DNA from: Peptococcaceae bacterium CEB3 | GTDB taxonomy: Bacteria; Bacillota; Desulfitobacteriia; Desulfitobacteriales; Desulfitobacteriaceae | Direction of reading: 5' to 3' | Assembly: GCA_001029295.1 (NCBI GenBank) | Contig: LDXJ01000062.1 | Coordinates: 248,001-312,000, forward strand | Length of the DNA stretch: 64,000 bases | Shown: positions 58,340 to 64,000 of the stretch, one piece after another | Position numbering within the stretch: the first letter of the stretch is position 1 | Layout: each line of letters opens with the position of its first letter | The notes under the pieces: generated by a model | The model's input: the letters and a program-made list of their open reading frames with translations, nothing else | Database searches by the model: none | What the model was told of the DNA's origin: nothing | Program-made: the position numbers and the translations under genes

Positions 58340-59548
58340 ATGAAGAAGGTTGAAAAGACAGCGGTTGCCGCCTTTTTAGTCAATGCCTGTGCCTTCGTGA
58401 TAAAATACGGTTTAACCCTTTATTCGGGAAGCATCGCGTTAAGGGCGGAGGCCTTTCACTCATTGACTGATGTGGTAGCGTCAGTGACCGTTTTCGGCGG
58501 TCTCAAGTTGGCCAACCGGAAAACCCGCCGCTTTCCCTATGGCCTTTATAAAGTAGAAAACCTGGTATCCGCTCTTGTCGGGATCATGATAATTTTCGCG
58601 GGGTATGAGATTGCGAGGGAAGTGTTTCTCGGGGCGGGTCAGACTGTAAAAAACAGCGGGTGGAATATCGGCGGTATGTGTGTCGTGATTGCCGGATTGG
58701 GCATCTTTTCCGCCTACGAGCGAACCGTCGGGAAAGAAACGGGGTCCCCGGGTTTAACGGCGGACTCCAGGCATTTCCTGACCGATGTTATGACCAATTC
58801 GGTGGTCTTGATTGCATTGCTGTCAAATTACTTCGGCCTAAGACTGGATCGGCCGGCCGCCGTCCTCATTGTATTATTCATTATTTGGTCGGGGGGAAAG
58901 GTCACCCTCGACGCGATTAAAGTCCTTCTCGACATGTCTCTGGATAAGGAAACCTTGGCCCAAATTAAAGAGAGCATTCTCAATGAGGCGCTCGTTTTAA
59001 AGGTCCAAAGCCTTATTGGCAGGAGTTCCGGACGTTACAAGTTTGTCGAAGCCAATATAGTCCTCAACACGAATGATCTAAACCGGGCTCACGAAGTATC
59101 GGAGCGAATCGAGAAAGAGATACGGGAAAAGACGGCAAATATCGATGAAGTTTTCATCCATTATGAACCCGTCGCCAAGACGAGCTACCGTTATGCTCTG
59201 CCAGTCGAAGATCCGGAGGGAGAGAGGATCAGTGCGCATTTTGGGGAAGCACCCTATTTTAGATTTACGATCGTAGAGAAGGGAAAGGAAGACAGCATCT
59301 CTCGTCAGGAGGTGGTGAGAAACCCCGTTCCTGTGACTGAGCAAGGCAAAGGCATCTTAACAGCGGAATGGCTCAGCCGTTGCGGGACCGACGCGGTACT
59401 CATGCGCAACCGGCTGGGGGGCAAGGGGCCTCTCTATGTGTTTTCCCATGTTGGCATAAAAGTGATTAACACGGAGGAGACGACGGCTGCCAGGGCTTTA
59501 GAGGTTCTGGGTCTTCATGGCGCGAACGCGAATTCTTCGCTGGATTAG
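58340..59548 (+). CDS. Cation diffusion facilitator fused to a NifX/NifB-type domain
   Basis: A 402-residue fusion. Residues ~1-290 form a CDF metal efflux protein: six hydrophobic helices, the TM2 metal site FHSLTDVVAS and TM5 site DSRHFLTDVMTNS, and a cytoplasmic ferredoxin-like tail. Residues ~300-395 match the dinitrogenase FeMo-cofactor-biosynthesis fold (ISAHFGEAPYFRFTIVE, AEWLSRCGTDAVLM, VINTEETTAARALEVL). The NifX-like part could bind a metal or cluster and gate transport (inference). GAGAGGAGG precedes ATG 58340; an upstream extension to 58184 is not conserved. Confidence 0.9.
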   Translation: MKKVEKTAVAAFLVNACAFVIKYGLTLYSGSIALRAEAFHSLTDVVASVTVFGGLKLANRKTRRFPYGLYKVENLVSALVGIMIIFAGYEIAREVFLGAGQTVKNSGWNIGGMCVVIAGLGIFSAYERTVGKETGSPGLTADSRHFLTDVMTNSVVLIALLSNYFGLRLDRPAAVLIVLFIIWSGGKVTLDAIKVLLDMSLDKETLAQIKESILNEALVLKVQSLIGRSSGRYKFVEANIVLNTNDLNRAHEVSERIEKEIREKTANIDEVFIHYEPVAKTSYRYALPVEDPEGERISAHFGEAPYFRFTIVEKGKEDSISRQEVVRNPVPVTEQGKGILTAEWLSRCGTDAVLMRNRLGGKGPLYVFSHVGIKVINTEETTAARALEVLGLHGANANSSLD

Positions 59549-59603
59549 GCAGAGTAAGGAAAATGTCTTATGCAATAACTTGCGTTGACACCAGGGACAC
59601 GCT

Positions 59604-59867
59604 CTATTCGTAATGTGTCCACATCCTAAAAACTATTACAGTACTCTCTTCTTCAAGAACCTTATAGACAAGCCTGTGGTGGATGTTGATCCGTCTGGAA
59701 TATTTCCCCGTTAGATCCCCAACGAGCGTTTCATAGGGTGGAGGATTTTGAAAGGGATTTTCGCTCAGGATCTTTAATAGCTTTTTCGCCTTCCGGTCAA
59801 GGCTTGCCTGTTCGAGTTTCCTCGCGTCTTTCAACGCCTGCTTGGAAAAAACTAATCTAAATCCCAT
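59604..59867 (-). CDS. YoeB/Txe-family toxin (ribosome-dependent mRNA interferase)
   Basis: An 87-residue RelE-fold toxin. It begins MGFRLVFSKQALKDARKLE and ends with the characteristic LTGKYSRRINIHHRLVYKV and VIVFRMWTHYE, where catalytic Arg, Glu and His/Tyr residues lie. It cleaves mRNA at the ribosomal A site. It overlaps the antitoxin gene by 16 bases, so translation is coupled. A longer upstream frame to 59981 is an artefact of the overlap. Confidence 0.9.
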   Translation of the reverse strand: MGFRLVFSKQALKDARKLEQASLDRKAKKLLKILSENPFQNPPPYETLVGDLTGKYSRRINIHHRLVYKVLEEESTVIVFRMWTHYE

Positions 59868-60109
59868 CCCAGATCCTCCAGGGTTTTCATGTCTTTGATC
59901 GGTGTGTTTTCCGTTTCCTGGATGCTTTCTCTCAACCCCGGTACAGACAGTAAATACAGCGTTTCCTGGATGGCTCGCCAATCTTGCTCCGAGATCAAAA
60001 CCACGTTGCCTTTCTTGTACGTGATTTGAACCGGTTCGCTGGAGGAAATGGTGTCTTCAATTAATCTATAAATGTTTTGTCTTGCCTCGGTTATCGGAAT
60101 GGTCTTCAT
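59852..60109 (-). CDS. YefM/Phd-family antitoxin
   Basis: An 85-residue antitoxin. MKTIPITEARQNIYRLIEDT is the DNA-binding and dimerisation part; the middle NVVLISEQDWRAIQETLYLL and the acidic C-terminus that wraps the toxin follow. GGAGGCGATC precedes ATG 60109. With the toxin it forms a complete type II module; a strong promoter with a GTAC-containing dyad lies upstream. Confidence 0.9.
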   Translation of the reverse strand: MKTIPITEARQNIYRLIEDTISSSEPVQITYKKGNVVLISEQDWRAIQETLYLLSVPGLRESIQETENTPIKDMKTLEDLGWDLD

Positions 60110-60128
60110 AATGATCGCCTCCAATATC

Positions 60129-60157
60129 ATTATATGGTACGGGATATTGTACGTCAA
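60129..60157 (-). promoter_or_regulatory. Promoter/operator of the yefM-yoeB module
   Basis: On the minus strand TTGACG, 17 bases, TATAAT. Within the spacer, GTAC-aatatccc-GTAC forms a dyad, as expected for an autoregulating YefM-type antitoxin. Confidence 0.65.
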
Positions 60158-60261
60158 GACCATGGGAAATGTGCTGCCCGAGCAATAATGGACTAATGGT
60201 CATTATTGCTCAGGTTAGAGGGGTCAACGTAGTGAGATGAAAATAGGGAGGGCTGATCAAC

Positions 60262-60999
60262 ATGTACAATACAACCGTTTATGAACGCCTTCGCCGTAAA
60301 ATGAGCGAACTGGCTCAAGAACACGGCCTTCTTCAGGCGGAAGTTACCATTGAGACATCTGTGCTCACTGCTGAGCAGGCAATCGGGCAGCCGGAACGCA
60401 AGGATTTTCCGCTTTTGAAGGGTAAAGAGAAAATGGTGGAAGCCGATCTCCGGGGAAGTAAAGGACAGGCTTTTACAAACCGGCCGGGAAAATTTCATGG
60501 GACTTTGGGGGAAATTCTTGCTTTGCCGTTAAAAGACAGCTATGAGCGAGCCCTTTTTGTATCCGCCCTCAATGCCCTAGTTCGCTACACTGGCCTTGTG
60601 GGCAACACAAAGCATTGCCGGAATGAAGGGCCCAAGCTATGTGGCCAAGAAATTGTTGCGTTTATTCGACAACGCTACGGGAATCCCAAATTGGGAATAG
60701 TAGGACTTCAGCCGGCACTTGTCGCAGCTTGCGCCTCAGCCTTTCGTTTGCGGGTACTCGATCTTGATCCCGAAAACATCGGACGGGAGAAAGAAGGCAT
60801 TCTCATTGAAGACGGTGCCACTGCAGCTAAAGAGGTGACCGCTTGGGCCGATGTCCTCTTTGTCACCGGAAGCACTCTGGTTAATAACACCATTGGAGAT
60901 TGGCTGAATTTGGACAAACCTGTGGTCTTTTTCGGGAACACAATTGCTGGGGCGGCGGAGATTCTTGGTTTGACGCGTTATTGTCCGTGTTCAGATTAG
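60262..60999 (+). CDS. DUF364 putative heavy-metal chelation protein
   Basis: A 245-residue protein with the DUF364 C-terminal domain (LGIVGLQPALVAAC, VLDLDPENIG, ADVLFVTGSTLVNNTIGDWL), described as a putative heavy-metal chelator with Rossmann-like topology. The N-terminal ~100 residues carry an enolase-N-like segment common in this family. The final residues (TRYCPCSD) supply two cysteines. It probably handles a metal or cofactor intermediate (inference). GGGAGGGC precedes ATG 60262. The sequence right after its stop is the remnant of another gene. Confidence 0.82.
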   Translation: MYNTTVYERLRRKMSELAQEHGLLQAEVTIETSVLTAEQAIGQPERKDFPLLKGKEKMVEADLRGSKGQAFTNRPGKFHGTLGEILALPLKDSYERALFVSALNALVRYTGLVGNTKHCRNEGPKLCGQEIVAFIRQRYGNPKLGIVGLQPALVAACASAFRLRVLDLDPENIGREKEGILIEDGATAAKEVTAWADVLFVTGSTLVNNTIGDWLNLDKPVVFFGNTIAGAAEILGLTRYCPCSD

Positions 61000-61000
61000 C

Positions 61001-61198
61001 GATTGGGGTGATAACATTACGTTCTCAACGGTAGCCAGCTTGCATACCATGCTGGAAGAGGAGAGCCCCATGCCTTATTTTTTTGATATCGTTGATTATT
61101 CCCACTTGACCCATGAAGAACTTAGGAAGCATATTGATCGGGTGGGTGCGACTTTCTACAGAAGCGGAGTGTTATCAATGAGTCGTGAGTCTAAGTGA
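61001..61198 (+). pseudogene. Remnant of an MNT-type nucleotidyltransferase
   Basis: From the DUF364 stop onward an open frame reads as the last ~65 residues of a minimal nucleotidyltransferase (LHTMLEEES, PMPYFFDIVDYSHLTHEEL, HIDRVGATFY). Here PYxxDxVD carries the third active-site Asp. The N-terminal half with the GSxARG motif is absent, and there is no start with a ribosome site. No HEPN partner follows. Decayed half of a HEPN/MNT-type module. Confidence 0.65.
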
Positions 61199-61233
61199 TG
61201 GCGATGGGTGGAAAGTTTGACACTGTATAACAT

Positions 61234-61256
61234 AAAAAGCCCTTCGGGACTTTTTA
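61234..61256. terminator. Bidirectional terminator
   Basis: AAAAAG-CCC, loop TTC, GGG-ACTTTTT: A-run and T-run flank the stem, so it works in both directions, for the remnant above and the Phd gene below. Confidence 0.7.
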
Positions 61257-61283
61257 AATTAATAGACGAGTTATCGTATGTCC

Positions 61284-61574
61284 TCAGGATTGTCCTTCAT
61301 CGGGTGCATCCTCAATTCCCGCCCAAAAATCTTCATCATAAAGCCACAGGGTATTGGACGCGTGCGCTTCGGTTTGTGCCTTCCTGAGCTCGCTAAGAAC
61401 GTACTTTTTGTGCAGATATTCCTCATAAGCGGCGTACTCATCGAAATTGATCATTACAGCGGTACCATTTCCGTTTTTTGTAATAATAACCTGATCGTGT
61501 TGCTCCAGTAGCCGCGCAATCTCAGGAAAATTATTACGCAGTTCTCTGGCTGCCCTAACGTGAGTATTTCTCAT
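61284..61574 (-). CDS. Orphan Phd/YefM-type antitoxin
   Basis: A 96-residue prevent-host-death-family protein. AARELRNNFPEIARLLEQHD and VIITKNGNGTAVMINFDEYAAY are diagnostic. No toxin gene lies downstream (only a remnant and a terminator) or upstream, so it is an orphan antitoxin or a silencer of a distant toxin. A -10-like TATCAAAATA region precedes it on the minus strand; GAAGGTGTG serves as ribosome site. Confidence 0.85.
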   Translation of the reverse strand: MRNTHVRAARELRNNFPEIARLLEQHDQVIITKNGNGTAVMINFDEYAAYEEYLHKKYVLSELRKAQTEAHASNTLWLYDEDFWAGIEDAPDEGQS

Positions 61575-61715
61575 ATATTCACACCTTCTCTGATCAACAT
61601 TGTATCAGTATTTTGATACGGCATGCAACAGAGCAAAAGTGTTAAGCCGCCAAGTGGTCGGATAGGCTCAATTTGCAGCTTTCTCATATCAGCAAAGCAA
61701 CATGAAGATGAACCA

Positions 61716-61755
61716 CAAGAACGGCATTATGTTTCGTCATAATGCCGTTCTTGTT
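61716..61755. other. 17-bp perfect hairpin
   Basis: ACAAGAACGGCATTATG and its exact complement around TTTCGT, in the ~300-base gap (61575-61880) downstream of rubrerythrin. No T-run on either strand. The rest of the gap holds a 14-base direct repeat. Confidence 0.65.
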
Positions 61756-61798
61756 ACTTCCATGCCAGTTCGGGGTATGGTTTCAAATAGCTTCACTA

Positions 61799-61826
61799 TT
61801 AAACCGTGTCGATTAAACCGTGTCGC
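61799..61826 (+). repeat. 14-base tandem duplication
   Basis: ATTAAACCGTGTCG occurs twice in a row, 55 bases after the rubrerythrin stop codon. Probably a slippage product. Confidence 0.9.
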
Positions 61827-61880
61827 GGGGAACCAGCGGAGAATTTCAAGCGGCGGACAAAGTGGGGAGTTTCGCTCTTC

Positions 61881-62414
61881 CTAGTAATTCGCCGCCACGA
61901 TTTCGTAGTAGGCTTGGGGATGGCTGCACACCGGGCAAACATCGGGAGCTTCCGGACCCTCATGGATGTGGCCGCAGTTGCGGCAGCGCCAGTAGACTTT
62001 TTCCGGTTTGGCAAAAACCTTGCTTTCTTGAACGTTGGCCAAGAGCTGACGGTAGCGCTCATCATGGCTTTTTTCAATCTGGGCCACTCCCTCAAAGAGT
62101 TGGGCGATGTCTTCGAATCCTTCAGCCCGGGCTTCTTTCGCCATAGTCGGGTACATGTCCGTCCATTCGTAGTGCTCTCCACCCGCGGCTGCCTCAAGGT
62201 TGGAGGCGGTGTCGCCGATGCCGTTCAAGAGCTTGAACCAAATCTTGGCATGCTCTTTTTCGTTGCCAGCCGTCTCCAAAAAGAGGGCAGCCAGCTGCTC
62301 ATATCCTTCTTTCTTCGCTTGAGAGGCAAAATAAGTGTATTTGTTCCGGGCTTGGGATTCCCCTGCAAAGGCTGCCAACAAATTTTGCTCGGTTTTACTC
62401 CCTTTGAAATCCAT
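61881..62414 (-). CDS. rbr: Rubrerythrin
   Basis: A 177-residue non-haem iron peroxidase. Residues ~1-135 form the ferritin-like four-helix bundle with the di-iron ligands ([36 protein letters not shown]). The C-terminal rubredoxin domain has [10 protein letters not shown] and [12 protein letters not shown]. It reduces H2O2 to water with electrons from rubredoxin or reductase in the cytoplasm. GAGGAATG precedes its ATG. It follows the desulfoferrodoxin gene by ~80 bases in the same direction, forming an O2-defence unit. Confidence 0.95.
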   Translation of the reverse strand: MDFKGSKTEQNLLAAFAGESQARNKYTYFASQAKKEGYEQLAALFLETAGNEKEHAKIWFKLLNGIGDTASNLEAAAGGEHYEWTDMYPTMAKEARAEGFEDIAQLFEGVAQIEKSHDERYRQLLANVQESKVFAKPEKVYWRCRNCGHIHEGPEAPDVCPVCSHPQAYYEIVAANY

Positions 62415-62495
62415 CTGGCATTCCTCCTCAAAAACGTCCTCTTTTCCTGGGCATGTCCAACGGTGGCAAGTGTGCTGCGGAGTACTTCCGCTTTC

Positions 62496-62876
62496 TTACC
62501 GGTCTTTCCAGAGACCGTGCAAGTTACAATAGGCCCGCACTTCAGTTACAGCAGCTGCATCCACGGCAAAAACCGCTTCCGGACTTTGCCCGGGGGCTAA
62601 TTCCGCCCGCAGCACCTGGTTTGCGGTCAGAACCTCAATGAAGCGGATGAAGTGTTTTTCCTCCATCGGATGGGGTACGGATCCTACCTTGACCAACAGT
62701 CCCGCACCAGTTTGTTCGACTACGGGAATGTGCTTTTCCTTAGCCCCCTCCTGGGCCAGAGCATCGAGCTTGACCATGGGTTGGTGACAGCAGACTAAGG
62801 CGGGCGCCCCCGGGTTGACCACCTCAATCACATTGCCGCAAATGTTGCACTTGTAGAGTTCCCGAACCTTTGTCAT
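62496..62876 (-). CDS. dfx: Desulfoferrodoxin (superoxide reductase, 2Fe-SOR)
   Basis: A 126-residue superoxide reductase. The N-terminal desulforedoxin centre has LYKCNICGNVIEV and LVCCHQPM (Cys4 iron). The catalytic centre II ligands lie in EEKHFIRFIEV (His) and CNLHGLW (Cys and His) at the C-terminus. It reduces superoxide to H2O2 without making O2. The start at 62876 (MTKVRELYKC) follows AAAGAGGTG. It is probably co-transcribed with rubrerythrin, which removes the H2O2 produced. Confidence 0.94.
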   Translation of the reverse strand: MTKVRELYKCNICGNVIEVVNPGAPALVCCHQPMVKLDALAQEGAKEKHIPVVEQTGAGLLVKVGSVPHPMEEKHFIRFIEVLTANQVLRAELAPGQSPEAVFAVDAAAVTEVRAYCNLHGLWKDR

Positions 62877-63044
62877 GAATAAGCACCTCTTTCTCCTCAT
62901 AATGTCCCGTTCTTACCTGTAATCATTACTAAGTAGTTACGGTTCTACCTGTTATATTCTACGGAAAGTCCCGTTTTCCTCCTTTGACAGTGGCTAAGAA
63001 AAAGATTATTTTTCGGGACGAATCTCGAAAAGTAGGAGTACCAC

Positions 63045-63198
63045 AACTACCCGCTGCAAACGGAGAGTAATTCCGGTACCTGACCTACACCCGAAGAAAA
63101 AGGGGAAACAGTTTGGGTTGGGCTCACGCCCGGAGCAAACAGGAAACAATTTGGGTCCGACTCACACCCGCAGCAAATAGGAAACATATTTGAGTCTG
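63045..63198 (+). repeat. Four imperfect ~39-base tandem repeats
   Basis: Units begin near 63045, 63084, 63123 and 63161, sharing cTCACrCCCG, GAGCAAA, GGAAACAATTTGGGT. They lie in the ~420-base gap between dfx and argC, just upstream of the argC promoter. Non-coding; function unknown. Confidence 0.75.
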
Positions 63199-63203
63199 CC
63201 CAT

Positions 63204-63232
63204 TGCATAATTATACGAAGAACTGTATACTT
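63204..63232 (+). promoter_or_regulatory. argC promoter with overlapping ARG-box-like site
   Basis: TTGCAT, 17 bases, TATACT. TGCATAATTATACG (63205-63218) lies between the boxes and resembles an ArgR operator half pair (TGxATAATTATxCA), so arginine repression is likely. Confidence 0.6.
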
Positions 63233-63300
63233 ATGAAGTAGTATGAAGCTTGGATTTCATGTGGAATCCCAAGGGTGGAATTCCAAGGGGGGGTGAAGAG

Positions 63301-64000
63301 GTGCGTGTGGGCATTTTAGGGGCCACCGGATATACCGGGCAAGAGCTGGTCCGCCTGCTGTCAAACCATCCAGCGGCGGAAATTATCTATTTGGGTTCAT
63401 CCAGCACGGCGGGGCAGCCTTACGCGGGGATATGTCCTCAGTTCAGCGCGGAAAATCTCGGCCTGTTGCAGGACGAAACCGTGCCGGACGGGGTGGACGT
63501 CCTATTCTGCGCTTTGCCGCATGGAATTACGGCGGCTAGGGCGCGGGGGTTTCTGGAACGCGACATAAAGGTGATCGACTTGGGAGCGGATTTTCGCCTG
63601 CACAGGGCTGAGGTTTATGAAAAATGGTATAAGATAAAGCATCCGGCGGCGGAGCTTCTGCCGCAAGCAGTCTATGGCCTGCCGGAATTGCACCGCAAGG
63701 AGATAAACGGGAAGTCCCTGGTGGCCAATCCCGGCTGCTATCCGACGGCGACCCTCCTGGCTCTGGTTCCCTTACTCAGAGCCGGTCTGTTGCGGGAGGA
63801 TTCACTAATTGTAGACGCTAAGTCGGGGGTTTCCGGCGCCGGTAGGGGCGCATCCATGGGAACGCACTTCTCGGAAGTGAATGAGAACTTTAAGCCTTAC
63901 GGGGTGGCGGAGCACCGGCACACGCCGGAGATTGAGCAGGAACTTTCAGAGGCCGCCGGGCGGGAATTGGTTGTCAGTTTCACGCCGCACCTGGTGCCGA
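63301..64000 (+). CDS. argC: N-acetyl-gamma-glutamyl-phosphate reductase, 5' part
   Basis: The first ~233 residues of ArgC, which reduces N-acetylglutamyl phosphate to the semialdehyde with NADPH in arginine synthesis. The frame runs off the window end. The NADP-binding loop is VGILGATGYTGQELVRLL, the catalytic Cys lies in ANPGCYPTATLLAL, and AKSGVSGAGRGASMGTHF is the substrate loop. Catalytic His is expected in VAEHRHTPEIEQ. GTG 63301 follows GGGGGGGTGAAGAG. It is probably the first gene of an arginine operon. Confidence 0.95.
   Translation, partial: MRVGILGATGYTGQELVRLLSNHPAAEIIYLGSSSTAGQPYAGICPQFSAENLGLLQDETVPDGVDVLFCALPHGITAARARGFLERDIKVIDLGADFRLHRAEVYEKWYKIKHPAAELLPQAVYGLPELHRKEINGKSLVANPGCYPTATLLALVPLLRAGLLREDSLIVDAKSGVSGAGRGASMGTHFSEVNENFKPYGVAEHRHTPEIEQELSEAAGRELVVSFTPHLVP

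Noticed and set aside
53548-62414. Integrated element or prophage
   Set aside because: Several TA-like modules cluster here, but there is no integrase, transposase, tRNA attachment site or phage gene.

Overview
The window reads as a chromosomal segment of an anaerobic, oxygen-sensing Firmicute, probably a Peptococcaceae/Desulfitobacteriales-like clostridium. The support is a hydrogenase-linked heterodisulfide-reductase operon, rubrerythrin plus desulfoferrodoxin, a peroxiredoxin with a UGA at its catalytic position, sigma-54 enhancer-binding regulators, BlaI/BlaR1, YkuK/YetF-type proteins and strong AGGAGG ribosome sites. The taxon is inferred; no rRNA, tRNA, IS element or CRISPR array was recognised.

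Region 1-20 kb: the end of an acyl-CoA synthetase, a FabH-like condensing enzyme and an iron-sulfur flavoprotein. Then hutH behind a structured leader with an attenuator-like terminator, MarR plus an ABC exporter, YkuK and a eukaryotic-type NADP isocitrate dehydrogenase. A zinc alcohol dehydrogenase has a near-consensus sigma-54 promoter and a 34-bp perfect palindrome upstream, next to an AcoR-like sigma-54 activator. A DUF169 protein and an autoregulated MerR/TipA-type regulator follow.

Region 20-26 kb: a four-gene cassette (PfkB sugar kinase, glycosyltransferase, nucleotidyltransferase, phosphohexomutase) that could together activate a free sugar and transfer it. Convergent to it is a selenocysteine-type peroxiredoxin whose peroxidatic codon is TGA, followed by a candidate bacterial SECIS hairpin.

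Region 26-44 kb: two tandem WYL regulators, housekeeping genes (SRAP, thioesterase, Nudix, orphan Dam methylase), a BlaI/BlaR1 pair in which BlaR1 carries a YjgB-like DUF4309 extracellular tail, decayed toxin-antitoxin and kinase remnants, and an ABC transporter with its two-component system.

Region 43-53.5 kb is the metabolic centrepiece. A V4R-domain sigma-54 activator is followed by two tandem dyads 21 bp apart, a near-perfect -24/-12 promoter and a translationally coupled operon hdrC-hdrB-hdrA-mvhD-mvhG-mvhA-protease. HdrA contains an inserted GltD/NfnB-like NAD(P)H flavoprotein module, suggesting an H2/NAD(P)H/ferredoxin/disulfide electron-confurcating complex under sigma-54 control.

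Region 53.5-64 kb: small TA-like modules (DUF4160/DUF2442, YefM/YoeB, an orphan Phd). A metal-cofactor cluster holds a DUF5320-like zinc-ribbon protein, DUF134 regulator, radical SAM enzyme, Mrp/NBP35 ATPase and a cation-efflux protein fused to a NifX-type domain. DUF364, a nucleotidyltransferase remnant, rubrerythrin, desulfoferrodoxin and the start of argC complete the window. Two 62-nt copies of a pseudoknot-like element (18.0 and 37.3 kb) do not correspond to any RNA class I recognise.
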